The notes under the pieces were generated by a model. The model was not told where the DNA came from. It searched no databases and saw only the letters and a list, made by a program, of their open reading frames with translations. Positions 32,090-40,677 of a DNA stretch of 51,210 bases are shown piece after piece. How positions within the stretch are numbered: position 1 is the stretch's first letter; each line of letters starts with the position of its first letter. Made by a program: the position numbers and the translations under genes. This DNA is from a virus: positions 1-51,210 of the IMG/VR virus record IMGVR_UViG_3300031673_000068; one strand, 5' to 3'.

Positions 32090-35000
32090 ATGTTTGCACA
32101 TATTCATCTCCACAACGAATATAGTCAACTTGATGGTTATGGTACAGCCAAACAATTTATCACTCGTGCCAAAGAGCTTGAAATGAAATACCTTGCTCTA
32201 ACCAACCACGGCAACATTGCAGGATGTCTCAAATGGCAAAAGGAATGCGATAAGCAAGGCATACAGCCGATTTTGGGAGCAGAACTATATATTGTCTCGG
32301 ATGCCAAAGTCAAAAACAAAGAAAAGGCAGCACACATTCTTATACTTGTTACAAACCACACTGGCTGGACAGAATTAAGTCGAATATTGACCTATGCAAA
32401 TCTTGTCGGCTTTCACAGTCGCCCTCGGATCGATTTTGAAACATTGCTCAATTCAGACTTATCGGGTTGGATCATAACAACGGCCTGCATAAACTCATGG
32501 ATTAAACTGAAGGGGGCAGAGAAGGTATTTGATGAATTGAAAGATCGAATGGAGGGTAGACTATATTTAGAAATTATGCCCCACTCTGAGCAGATCCAGA
32601 CAGACCACCACAAGAATTTTATTATCCCGTTGCGAGAGGAAACAGGGCTTCCCTTTGTAGCAACAAACGATTGCCATTATGTTTTAAGAGGAGACTGGAA
32701 GGCTCAAGAATGTCTGTTGGCGATTCAGAAGAATGCAAAATGGAATGATCCTAACCGCTGGAAATTTGACATCAAGGGCTTGCACCTCCGGTCCGAAACA
32801 GAGATGCGAAAGGCGTTTGAGCGACAAGGGCAATTTAAAGAGGGGGAGATTCAAGAGGCATTAGAAAACACTGTTAAAATTGCCGAGCAATGTTGTAATT
32901 TCAGAATTCCAAAACAGGAAATTAGTTTGCCAAGTCCCCCTTTTATCGAAGATAAAGATGAAAATAAATTAATGGATGAACTATGCTGGCAAGCAATTGA
33001 CGCAAAAGGGTTAGATGATGATTATAAAAACAGATATAGACAAGAATTCAAACTGATCAAAAAGAAGAATTTTGCTAGGTATTTTCTTATTGTTTATGAT
33101 GTCATTCAATATTGCAATAAGGCAGGAATCATGTATGGCCCAGGAAGGGGATCAGTAGGATGTTCGATGACGGCTTTTCTCATGGGCATAACCAAAATTG
33201 ACCCCCTGAAATTCGATCTGCCTTTTTCCCGTTTCCTGTCTGAGGACAGAATTGACTATCCTGATATAGATATTGACGTGGAAGACACAAAACGAGAACA
33301 GGTTGTTGATTATATCCATAAGGCATACGGGCAAGACAATGTCTGTGGAATCTCAACTGATAGTAGAATGAAAAGCCGGGGAGTCATCTGGGATGTCGGA
33401 AGAGTGTTTGAAATTCCTTCCTCTGAAGTCAAGAACATTGCTCAGAACATTCAATCAGAGGATAATGGAAATAATGCTGTTGCAATCTGTATTGAAGAAG
33501 ACTTGATTGGAAAGAAGTTCAAAGAGGATTTTCCTGATGCTGCCCGGTTAGCTGCAAAATTGGAAGGCCAGCTCAGGCATTTTGGGCAACATCCAGCAGC
33601 AGTTGTTATTTGTGCTGATGACTTGACAACCGGCAAATATGGTCCTTTGAGAGTTCAAAAAGGCAATGTAGTGTCTGCCTGGGATATGGAAGACAGTGAA
33701 TATAATGGATTGATGAAACTGGATATTCTTGGGTTAACAACCCTATCCATTCTATCTGAATGCCTGCGGTTGATAAATTCCAGAAATGGAGAGGAAACAT
33801 CAACAGGTTTTTTCTATTACCCTGAATCAGAAAGTTTCTTTGTTGATAAAAATAGGACAGACGAACCCTTTCCAATAGAACGACTTGAAATTGGCATCAC
33901 ACTTGACAAAATCCCATTAGGAGATGAAGAAGTTTTCAAGCAACTATCAGAAGGCAAGACATCTGGGGTTTTTCAATTTAGTGCTCGGCCAACAACCCAA
34001 CTATGCAAGGAAGTCGGCATCGAATCATTTAATGACATGGTTGCTATTGTTGCTCTTGTGCGCCCCGGACCCACCCAAAGTGGAATGACCGAGAATTTTA
34101 CCCTTCGTAAACATGGTCAGAAATGGAAACCTCTGAACTCCATATATGAAGAAATCACAAAAGACACCTATGGCCTCATTGTGTATCAAGAACAAGTCAT
34201 GCAGGTCATCAGCAAGGTAGCAGGCTTATCAGAAAGCACAGCTGATGAAATCAGAAAGGTCATAGGTAAGAAACGAGATGTAAAGGAATTTGAGCCCTAT
34301 AGAATTCGATTTCTCAACGGGTGCAAGAAACAAAAAACTCTGTCTGAGAGAGAGGCAAATGAATTTTGGGAGGGGCTAAAAGAGCATGCCCATTATTGTG
34401 TTACCGGAGACACTTTAGTCTATAGAGGGTCGTGTAATGATAAGGCTGGAAGAGAAATTAAAGTAAAAGATTTATACCTACTTCAAAAATCATGGAATTT
34501 TAGGAATTATGGATATAAAATATTATCAATGCATAATGATGAATTTGTCCGACCAAATAAAGTAAAAGCAATTTATGACACAGGAATACAAAACGTTTCA
34601 TTTATTCGGACAAACAGTGGCAGATCTATTCGAGCGACAGAAAAGCATTTATTTCTAACTTCAAATGGTTGGATTAAATTAAAAAACATTCATGTCGGAG
34701 ATCTTCTAAAAATATCTGATCTCAAATCGCCTTCATATCATGGGAGTGGAATCGGGAAAGGTTCTCATGGAGCTTTAGACCTAAGCTCCCCAAGGAAAAG
34801 AGAAGGGGAAGGGGTAGAAAATGAAGTCAGAAAACAGAAAGAAAAATACTTATTAGTTTATAAAGGTTGTCAAAATTGTGGTTCAACATATCGGCTTGAA
34901 CTTCACCATATAGATGAAGATCGCTCTAATAATTCAGATGAAAATACAGAACTTCTTTGCAGAAAATGTCATAAGAAAAGAAAGCATTCTAAAAAAGAAG

Positions 35001-36238
35001 GAGGTGCAATAAGGAAAGGATATTATACTGTTTACGAAAAAGTGGAAGAAATAATTCCTGTTGGAAAAAGGCAAACGTACGATATCGAAATGGAAGAAAA
35101 ACCAAGAAATTTTGTTGCTAATGGGTTTATTGTGCACAATTCATTCAACAAAGCCCATTCTGTCGAGTACGCTATGATCGGATATTGGACATGTTGGCTC
35201 CGAATCTACTACCCAGAGGAGTTTTTCTGCGCTTGTCTATCATATAGCAAAGCGGAAAAGCAGGAATTAATTGATGAAGTATTAAGGCAGGAGTTTAGAG
35301 TTGTGTTGCCCAAAGTTGGCATTTCAGACGCAAACAGATGGACGTTAAGTGAAGACGGGAAAACCTTTTATGCCCCTTTTACTGAAGTCAATTCAATTGG
35401 CCCGGAGCAAGCCAGAAAGGTTTGTGCCCCCGAAGAAGACCAAAATGTTGGTTTTTTCAATATCAAACCAACAGTCAATTCAAAAACTGAGCTTGGGAAA
35501 CTGCTGAATGAAATAGGGGCAAATGATCCAGAGGCAATGCCAGACTCAGAGACAATTCAAAAACACTTTCAATTTATCTTATCTCCCCCTGAAAAGACAT
35601 ACCCTAAGCTAATTAAATTGACACACACCCTTGATTTGGGCCTTGAGTCCTATTATCCGGGGTTACTCTATCCAGTTAAACGGTTCCAAAATAAAGAGAT
35701 CAAAAATTGTAGTAGATGTGAATTAAGGCAAGAATGCAAGGCCCCTGTATTGCCTTCCCCTGGCATCTTCAATGCGTTTATTGTCGGGGAGGCCCCTGGA
35801 AATCTTGAGGATGAATATGGCAGGGGTTTTTATGAAGAAGCCCCGGCAGGTGAACTGTTGTGGAAGGAATTGGGATTATATGGACTGGAAAGACGCATGT
35901 TTTTTGTCAACAACATCGTCCGGTGTTATCCTTCATCAACAAGAACTCCCAAACCAGAACATATTGAAACCTGTTTACCATGGTTTAGAGAAGAGGTCAA
36001 AATCATTCAACCAAAATTGATTCTTGCAATCGGCAATACCTGTGTCAAGGTTTTCAAGAATCAGGATGGAGGTATTCAAAAATTGAGCGGAACAACTGAA
36101 TGGAATGAAGAATATGGGGCATGGATTTGTTATACTCTTCATCCTGCTGCTGTTGCCCGTCGTCCAAGCAATTCAGAATATTTCGAGAAGGGGATTAGAA
36201 ATTTTGCAAGAAAATTTAAACTATTAACGGGGAAGTAG
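32090..36238 (+). CDS. dnaE: DnaE-type DNA polymerase III alpha, with intein and fused uracil-DNA-glycosylase domain
   Basis: 1382 codons; ATG 32090 behind AAAGGATAGTT. The N-terminal PHP domain (HIHLHNEYSQLDG, LTNHGN, TNDCHY) is followed by the polymerase palm (GPGRGSVGCS, then PDIDIDVED near residue 390). An intein of 248 residues interrupts the fingers motif EHAHY/SFNKAHS (residues 770-1017). After the polymerase comes a family-4-like uracil-DNA-glycosylase domain (about 1205-1380) with Cys-rich NCSRCELRQEC, GEAPGNLED, AGELLWKEL and LHPAAV. The clamp-binding and OB regions appear reduced. It is the phage replicase. Confidence 0.88.
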   Translation: MFAHIHLHNEYSQLDGYGTAKQFITRAKELEMKYLALTNHGNIAGCLKWQKECDKQGIQPILGAELYIVSDAKVKNKEKAAHILILVTNHTGWTELSRILTYANLVGFHSRPRIDFETLLNSDLSGWIITTACINSWIKLKGAEKVFDELKDRMEGRLYLEIMPHSEQIQTDHHKNFIIPLREETGLPFVATNDCHYVLRGDWKAQECLLAIQKNAKWNDPNRWKFDIKGLHLRSETEMRKAFERQGQFKEGEIQEALENTVKIAEQCCNFRIPKQEISLPSPPFIEDKDENKLMDELCWQAIDAKGLDDDYKNRYRQEFKLIKKKNFARYFLIVYDVIQYCNKAGIMYGPGRGSVGCSMTAFLMGITKIDPLKFDLPFSRFLSEDRIDYPDIDIDVEDTKREQVVDYIHKAYGQDNVCGISTDSRMKSRGVIWDVGRVFEIPSSEVKNIAQNIQSEDNGNNAVAICIEEDLIGKKFKEDFPDAARLAAKLEGQLRHFGQHPAAVVICADDLTTGKYGPLRVQKGNVVSAWDMEDSEYNGLMKLDILGLTTLSILSECLRLINSRNGEETSTGFFYYPESESFFVDKNRTDEPFPIERLEIGITLDKIPLGDEEVFKQLSEGKTSGVFQFSARPTTQLCKEVGIESFNDMVAIVALVRPGPTQSGMTENFTLRKHGQKWKPLNSIYEEITKDTYGLIVYQEQVMQVISKVAGLSESTADEIRKVIGKKRDVKEFEPYRIRFLNGCKKQKTLSEREANEFWEGLKEHAHYCVTGDTLVYRGSCNDKAGREIKVKDLYLLQKSWNFRNYGYKILSMHNDEFVRPNKVKAIYDTGIQNVSFIRTNSGRSIRATEKHLFLTSNGWIKLKNIHVGDLLKISDLKSPSYHGSGIGKGSHGALDLSSPRKREGEGVENEVRKQKEKYLLVYKGCQNCGSTYRLELHHIDEDRSNNSDENTELLCRKCHKKRKHSKKEGGAIRKGYYTVYEKVEEIIPVGKRQTYDIEMEEKPRNFVANGFIVHNSFNKAHSVEYAMIGYWTCWLRIYYPEEFFCACLSYSKAEKQELIDEVLRQEFRVVLPKVGISDANRWTLSEDGKTFYAPFTEVNSIGPEQARKVCAPEEDQNVGFFNIKPTVNSKTELGKLLNEIGANDPEAMPDSETIQKHFQFILSPPEKTYPKLIKLTHTLDLGLESYYPGLLYPVKRFQNKEIKNCSRCELRQECKAPVLPSPGIFNAFIVGEAPGNLEDEYGRGFYEEAPAGELLWKELGLYGLERRMFFVNNIVRCYPSSTRTPKPEHIETCLPWFREEVKIIQPKLILAIGNTCVKVFKNQDGGIQKLSGTTEWNEEYGAWICYTLHPAAVARRPSNSEYFEKGIRNFARKFKLLTGK
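34397..35140 (+). mobile_element. Intein with HNH endonuclease in dnaE
   Basis: The intein starts CVTGDTLVY and ends NFVANGFIVHN before the +1 serine of the C-extein (SFNKAHS). Block B-like RATEKHLFLTSNGW and block F/G residues are present. Between them is an HNH domain (CQNCGS, LELHHIDEDRSNN, LLCRKCHKKR). 248 residues is compact for an endonuclease-bearing intein. Insertion lies exactly at Y/(C/S)FNK, the site also used by the split DnaE intein of cyanobacteria. Confidence 0.88.
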
Positions 36239-36248
36239 TATAATAGAT
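36225..36248 (+). promoter_or_regulatory. Phage-type promoter P3 (weaker match)
   Basis: AAGTAGTATAATAGATAAAG, with TATAAT at 36239-36244, overlaps the dnaE stop and lies before the small HTH gene. It shares AGTATAAT(A) with P1 and P2 but lacks TTTTC. Confidence 0.4.
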
Positions 36249-36267
36249 AAAGAGAAAAATTTTAATA

Positions 36268-36585
36268 ATGACCATTGATTGGAGCCTTATAGCTACAAAA
36301 GAAGAAATAAATGAATTCTACCTCCTAAAAGGAGCCTCTATTATATCAGTAGCAAAACATCTGGGAGTAAGCATCACTGCTTTAAGTACCTACATGAAGC
36401 GGGCAGGCATACAAAGAAAACCAAAAGGGCATCGACACCCAACTATAATGGATAGAATAAAAGCCATATCTCCAAAGGAACTTAAGTCTATGACTTTACA
36501 TGAGTTGGCCTTAGAATTAGGAACAGACTATAAAACAGCAAATGCTTATCGTTATTTAATAAGAAATAAGGAAAAATTCAAATGA
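36268..36585 (+). CDS. Small helix-turn-helix protein
   Basis: 105 residues with two HTH-like segments: GASIISVAKHLGVSITALST followed by YMKRAGI, and MTLHELALELGTDYKTANAY followed by RYLIRN. Probably a DNA-binding regulator. The start has no strong ribosome binding site, in line with low expression. Overlaps the next gene by 4 nt. Confidence 0.65.
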   Translation: MTIDWSLIATKEEINEFYLLKGASIISVAKHLGVSITALSTYMKRAGIQRKPKGHRHPTIMDRIKAISPKELKSMTLHELALELGTDYKTANAYRYLIRNKEKFK

Positions 36586-36839
36586 ATCAATCTCAAATTA
36601 AAAAGATCCGTAAAGCAGCAATGAAATTGGCTTTTGCCTCCCCTAACCTGACCCAACAGCAAAAAGAAAAAGTCTATCAGGGGGCAGTCAAGACATTGAA
36701 AAAGGCAGCACATCATCAGGGCACCCCTCAAAAAAGAGGATTGATTGTTTCCAAGAAGGCCCGGCCAGGGGAATCCATAATGGATTTTCAAGAGAGGAGA
36801 AGGGTCTGCAATAAAAAAAGAAGGGAGAGGGAAAAATGA
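36582..36839 (+). CDS. Small basic protein, unknown
   Basis: 85 residues, Lys/Arg-rich and helical (KIRKAAMKLAFASPNLTQQQ; MDFQERRRVCNKKRREREK). Coupled to neighbours by 4-nt overlaps. Unknown function; likely binds nucleic acid. Confidence 0.6.
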   Translation: MNQSQIKKIRKAAMKLAFASPNLTQQQKEKVYQGAVKTLKKAAHHQGTPQKRGLIVSKKARPGESIMDFQERRRVCNKKRREREK

Positions 36840-37525
36840 TCTTAGTAAAACCAAGTTTTGAGATTCTGGCTATTTATAGAATGTCGGGAATAGAAGGGTT
36901 GGGAAGATTTGGAGATCCTCTTGAATTGATTGAATTGGCTGGCCGCACTTGTTACAAATCCGAGGATAAAATTTCCGAAGGTTCAGCCAAAAAATTTGCA
37001 GAGATGATCTCTAAACGAGGCCATGAGTCCGTGATCGAACACTCAGCCATGACTGTAAAGTTCATAGTTGATCGTGGAGTCACTCACGAATTAGTGCGGC
37101 ATAGACTCTGTGCTTTCAGTCAAGAGAGTACAAGGTATTGTAACTATAAGGGAGGAGTAACGTTTGTGATTCCTCCGTGGGTAACCTGCTGGCCTGGGGA
37201 ATACTTAAATCACCGTATGTCAGAAGACCAGACAAAGGGAGATGCCGAGACTTGTTGGTTCAATACGATGCTTTTGTTGGAAGAGAATTATAAGAGACTA
37301 ATTAATGATGATGGATGGTCGCCCCAACAAGCCCGCTCCGTACTCCCAAACTCTCTCAAAACTGAGGTCGTTGTAACAGCAAACTTCCGAGAGTGGAGAC
37401 ACATTCTTAGACTCAGAACTTCCAAAGCAGCTCATCCGCAGATGAGAGAAGTAATGTTGATGCTCCTGGAAAAGGTCAAGGCAATTATCCCAGTGATTTT
37501 TGATGACATTTCAGTTGAAAGCTAG
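36836..37525 (+). CDS. thyX: Flavin-dependent thymidylate synthase ThyX
   Basis: 229 residues with the ThyX signature RHR-x7-S at 88-98 (RHRLCAFSQES, then TRY). Other conserved parts are AGRTCYKSEDKI, GHESVIEHSAMT, QQARSVLPNSLKTEVVVTAN and EWRHILRLRTSKAAHPQMRE. It makes dTMP from dUMP using FAD, NADPH and methylenetetrahydrofolate. A ThyX in the operon fits nucleotide supply for replication. It is not the ThyA-type enzyme used to make hydroxymethyl-dUMP in hypermodifying phages. Confidence 0.92.
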   Translation: MILVKPSFEILAIYRMSGIEGLGRFGDPLELIELAGRTCYKSEDKISEGSAKKFAEMISKRGHESVIEHSAMTVKFIVDRGVTHELVRHRLCAFSQESTRYCNYKGGVTFVIPPWVTCWPGEYLNHRMSEDQTKGDAETCWFNTMLLLEENYKRLINDDGWSPQQARSVLPNSLKTEVVVTANFREWRHILRLRTSKAAHPQMREVMLMLLEKVKAIIPVIFDDISVES

Positions 37526-37527
37526 AT

Positions 37528-37683
37528 ATGGCAAATAACGAGAAATTGCAGTGCCCAAAATGCGGGTTTATTGGAATTCCAAACATTAAAACGACAATGG
37601 TTAAAACTGCTCATTGCAGCCGTTGTGATACATATATCAAGAATTTGACAATAGGCCAAAAACAAAAGAAGAAAGGAAGATAA
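37528..37683 (+). CDS. Small zinc-ribbon protein (51 aa)
   Basis: ATG 37528 directly after thyX. LQCPKCGFIG and AHCSRCDTYI form a four-Cys zinc ribbon; the C-terminus is basic (GQKQKKKGR). Two nt before the clamp-loader start. Resembles transcription-factor-like zinc ribbons; function unknown. Confidence 0.6.
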   Translation: MANNEKLQCPKCGFIGIPNIKTTMVKTAHCSRCDTYIKNLTIGQKQKKKGR

Positions 37684-37685
37684 CA

Positions 37686-38621
37686 ATGCCATTACATCTA
37701 TCATATCGACCAAATGATTTTGACCAAATCGTAGGAAATGAAACAACAGTTAAAGCAATCAAGACAATCCTGAACCGCAAAAAGGACTTTCCAAAGTCAT
37801 GGCTTTTCACTGGCCCAACTGGATGTGGAAAAACCACTCTGGCCCGGATCATTTCCAAACATCTTGGATGTGCCCCTGAAGCAACAAATCAGGACTTCCA
37901 AGAGATAAACTCCTCCAACAACAGAGGCATTGATACAGCAAGAGAAATTCAACGGACAATGATGTTTTATCCTGCCAATAAAAGTAGCAAATGCCGGGTT
38001 TACCTTATGGATGAGGTCCACGCTGGCACCCGAGATTTTATGAACGCAATGTTGAAAGCCCTGGAAGATACCCCTCCTCATGTTTTCTTTTTACTTTGCA
38101 CTACAGAACCAGAAAAACTGTTACCTACTATCCGCAACAGGTGTTCAATCTTTGAAGTCAAAAACCTGTCCGATAATCTAATAATGAAACTGATTCAAAA
38201 TGTTCTTGAGGGGGAAGGAGAGGAAGGGGTTGATAAAGAGGTCATTGAAGAAATTGCAAAAGCAGCAAATGGTTGTCCAAGGCAAGCCCTTGTCCTATTA
38301 GACCAGATCATTGATCTTTCTCCAGATGAAATGTTGGAGTCTGTTCAAACACTGCAACTTGCCCAGAAACAGACTATTGATCTGTGCCGAGCATTACTGA
38401 ATGAAAAAAATAATTGGGACAATGTAAGGAAGATTTTGAAAGACATAACAGATGAGCCAGAAAAAGTTAGACAAGCTATTAACTACTATATGCAGGCGGT
38501 TTTATTGAAATCTCCAACAATCAATCCCCGTGCATTATTGGTGCTGACCTGTTTTTCTGACACTTTTTTCTACAATGGAAAGCCAGGATTGACAAGAGCA
38601 TGTGCTGATGTATTTTCTTAA
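37686..38621 (+). CDS. Clamp-loader ATPase (DnaX/HolB-like)
   Basis: 311 residues of AAA+ clamp-loader type: N-terminal RPNDFDQIVGNE, Walker A GPTGCGKT (43-50), Walker B LMDEVH (108-112), sensor LLCTTEPEKLLPTIRNRCSI (RNRC replaces SRC), and domain II AKAANGCPRQALVLLDQII. It opens and loads the DnaN-like clamp. A single subunit, with no tau-like C-terminal extension. Confidence 0.88.
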   Translation: MPLHLSYRPNDFDQIVGNETTVKAIKTILNRKKDFPKSWLFTGPTGCGKTTLARIISKHLGCAPEATNQDFQEINSSNNRGIDTAREIQRTMMFYPANKSSKCRVYLMDEVHAGTRDFMNAMLKALEDTPPHVFFLLCTTEPEKLLPTIRNRCSIFEVKNLSDNLIMKLIQNVLEGEGEEGVDKEVIEEIAKAANGCPRQALVLLDQIIDLSPDEMLESVQTLQLAQKQTIDLCRALLNEKNNWDNVRKILKDITDEPEKVRQAINYYMQAVLLKSPTINPRALLVLTCFSDTFFYNGKPGLTRACADVFS

Positions 38622-38632
38622 TTTTTTTAGGA

Positions 38633-38659
38633 TATGAAAAGAGATTCAGTATAATAAGT
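38633..38659 (+). promoter_or_regulatory. Phage-type promoter P4
   Basis: GATTCAGTATAATAAG with TATAAT at 38650-38655, in the gap between the clamp-loader gene and a new unit. Close to P1 and P2. Confidence 0.6.
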
Positions 38660-38676
38660 AAATAAGGAGAAACAAA

Positions 38677-39225
38677 ATGCCAGAATTAAACTTTGAACAA
38701 GATGTATCAATCGACCTGGATAACTTGCACGAGGAATGGCGGAGCCATGCATACAAACGAAAGGCATATGCTGATGAGGTTGCCTTTTTGGAGAAACAAG
38801 TTAAACAGCAAACCAAACTAATTGATGTTAAAAAGACAAATGTGAAAGAGGCCACAGGCAAGTTGATTATACAGATCAAAGGGCTAGACCCAAAAATGAC
38901 CGTCCAGCAGGTTGATGCAACTGTGACAGGTCATCGACAATTGAAGCCTGTTGAAAAAGAATACTCCGATGCCCAAGACAAACTGATTGAAATGGAATAT
39001 GGTCTCAATATGGCAAAGAATGCCTTGAAAGCGATGGATGACAAAAAGCAAGCCCTGGAAAATGAAGTTGTTCTCTGGAAGAATGATTACTTCTCCACAC
39101 CAAGAGAGAAAAGAGAAATTACACCCGGCAAACAAGCCCAAGGAATAAAGCAGGAAATTCAGGATGAGAAAACTCAATCGAGTCGGACAGTGGTTAATGA
39201 AAGACGCCGCAGAAGACAAGAATAA
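38677..39225 (+). CDS. Coiled-coil protein next to ssb, unknown role
   Basis: 182 residues behind AAGGAGAAACAAA. Long heptad-like helices (EVAFLEKQVKQQTKLIDVKK; DAQDKLIEMEYGLNMAKNAL) and a basic tail (NERRRRRQE). First gene of the P4 unit with SSB and recombinase. Its placement suggests a recombination-mediator role, but I see no homology to UvsY. Confidence 0.6.
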   Translation: MPELNFEQDVSIDLDNLHEEWRSHAYKRKAYADEVAFLEKQVKQQTKLIDVKKTNVKEATGKLIIQIKGLDPKMTVQQVDATVTGHRQLKPVEKEYSDAQDKLIEMEYGLNMAKNALKAMDDKKQALENEVVLWKNDYFSTPREKREITPGKQAQGIKQEIQDEKTQSSRTVVNERRRRRQE

Positions 39226-39234
39226 GAGGGAATC

Positions 39235-39423
39235 ATGACAACACTAGATAATTTTGTGATCGCCATTGTTTTCTGTATTGCGGCAATATTGGCATTGTTT
39301 CTTATTGCTGTCATATTTCGATTAATCACAAAGGTTATTTTTAAAACATTTTTTGAAGAAAGGAGCAAATATGAGCACGAAGACAAGACAAGAAAGAATC
39401 GACAAACTGAAAAACAGGACTAA
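39235..39423 (+). CDS. Small single-span membrane protein
   Basis: 62 residues. Residues 6-34 form one strongly hydrophobic helix (VIAIVFCIAAILALFLIAVI), followed by FFEERSKYEHEDKTRKN-type charged tail. Start behind GAGGGAATC. It overlaps the SSB gene start by 53 nt. Unknown. Confidence 0.55.
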   Translation: MTTLDNFVIAIVFCIAAILALFLIAVIFRLITKVIFKTFFEERSKYEHEDKTRKNRQTEKQD

Positions 39424-40483
39424 AAGAGGAGCCCAGGAACGAGACCAGAAAGGACTTGGCCGAAAATCTGTCCTCGATCTCTCCAAGGCAAACGGTGTTG
39501 TGAATAAGTTTGCCATTGAATTAGAGAAAGGGAAAACAGGGTGCGTTGATCTCCTGCCGTTTGAAATTACCCAGCCCTGGTATAAAGACCTACGAATGAA
39601 ATCAGGGACGTTGACCGGGTTGGATATCGGCGATTGGGATTACAAACTGGAAATTCCAGTTCATTCCAATGTCGGAGACGACAACGATAAATATCTCTGC
39701 CTACAGCATGCGTTTGGCCGCAAATGTTTTGCTTGCGAACAATTGTATGCAGAGTGGGACAAGCCGGAGGCAGAGCAAGATGAGAAAAAGATTAAATCCC
39801 TGTATGCCTCATGGAGATGTTTCTACAATGTCTATGATTATAACAGCGAAACTGGTCTCATTGAATTAGGATTTGATATCTCCTACAAACTTTTTGAAGA
39901 AATTTTACAAGAGGCAACTGACAGCGACCCAGACGGGTTTACAACATTCTGGGATTTACTTGATGGCCGCAGCATTGAATATAAGACCCGTGAAAAAAGG
40001 CTTGGAAGAAATGCTTTTCATGAAGCCCATAGCATCAATTTCCTTGCCCGCGATTCTTATGAAGAGTCTATATTGGCAAAGGTTCACCCCTTAGACGCCA
40101 TGTTGATTATCCCGACATATGACCAAGTCAAAATGGCCTATCTCGGAATCAACCCTGATGAAGAGAGAGCTGAAGCCCAAGAAGAGGAACAACAAGGATC
40201 AGGGGTTCAGAGAAGAAGAAGAATTGGAGGGGGATCTCCTTCAGAATCGAAGCCTGACAGCGTAAAGGAAGAAGAGAGGGAGTTGGAAGACGACATCCCT
40301 TTTAAATGCCCCTCTGGTGGAAATTTTGGAAAGGATTGTAACAGTCTGCCAGAGTGTGAAAAATGCGAAGAGACAATTTATAATGCATGTGCTAAAGCAT
40401 TTGCCGCACAGCCCGTTGAAAAACAGGCAGAGAAGGAGTCTGCTTCAACAGACCAGCCCAGACGGAGAAGGAGAGAAATTTGA
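39371..40483 (+). CDS. gp32-like single-stranded DNA-binding protein
   Basis: 370 residues from ATG 39371 behind AGGAGCAAAT. The core has LLPFEITQPWYKDLRMKSGT and a zinc site like T4 gp32: H98, C110, C119 and C122 (CLQHAFGRKCFACEQ), then VYDYNSETGLIELGFDISYK. The C-terminal region is acidic and adds a second Cys cluster (KCPSGGNFGKDC, ECEKCEETIY). It coats ssDNA in replication and recombination. Neighbouring RecA-like and endonuclease VII-like genes support this. Confidence 0.78.
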   Translation: MSTKTRQERIDKLKNRTKRGAQERDQKGLGRKSVLDLSKANGVVNKFAIELEKGKTGCVDLLPFEITQPWYKDLRMKSGTLTGLDIGDWDYKLEIPVHSNVGDDNDKYLCLQHAFGRKCFACEQLYAEWDKPEAEQDEKKIKSLYASWRCFYNVYDYNSETGLIELGFDISYKLFEEILQEATDSDPDGFTTFWDLLDGRSIEYKTREKRLGRNAFHEAHSINFLARDSYEESILAKVHPLDAMLIIPTYDQVKMAYLGINPDEERAEAQEEEQQGSGVQRRRRIGGGSPSESKPDSVKEEERELEDDIPFKCPSGGNFGKDCNSLPECEKCEETIYNACAKAFAAQPVEKQAEKESASTDQPRRRRREI

Positions 40484-40677
40484 ACAAAGAATATATAACC
40501 TCAGCAGAAGCCGTCAAATTGCATGAAGAAAAAGGCTATGGCAAGGTCGGCAAATTCACGATTGTCGATTGGTGTAAACGGTATGGCATCGGTCTGAAGA
40601 TCGGCGGAAGGTGGAAGGTGGATAAACAGAAATTTGAGCAAATGCTAATCGGAGGGACTTATGCCGGAAATTCGTAG
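40480..40677 (+). CDS. Small excisionase-like HTH protein
   Basis: 65 residues from TTG 40480 (overlaps the ssb stop), ribosome binding site AAGGAGAGAAA. ITSAEAVKLHEEKGYG, FTIVDWCKRYGIGLKIGGRW and KVDKQKFEQML match the MerR/Xis-like winged helix. Probably DNA-binding; in this position it may be a regulator and not an excisionase. Confidence 0.65.
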   Translation: MNKEYITSAEAVKLHEEKGYGKVGKFTIVDWCKRYGIGLKIGGRWKVDKQKFEQMLIGGTYAGNS

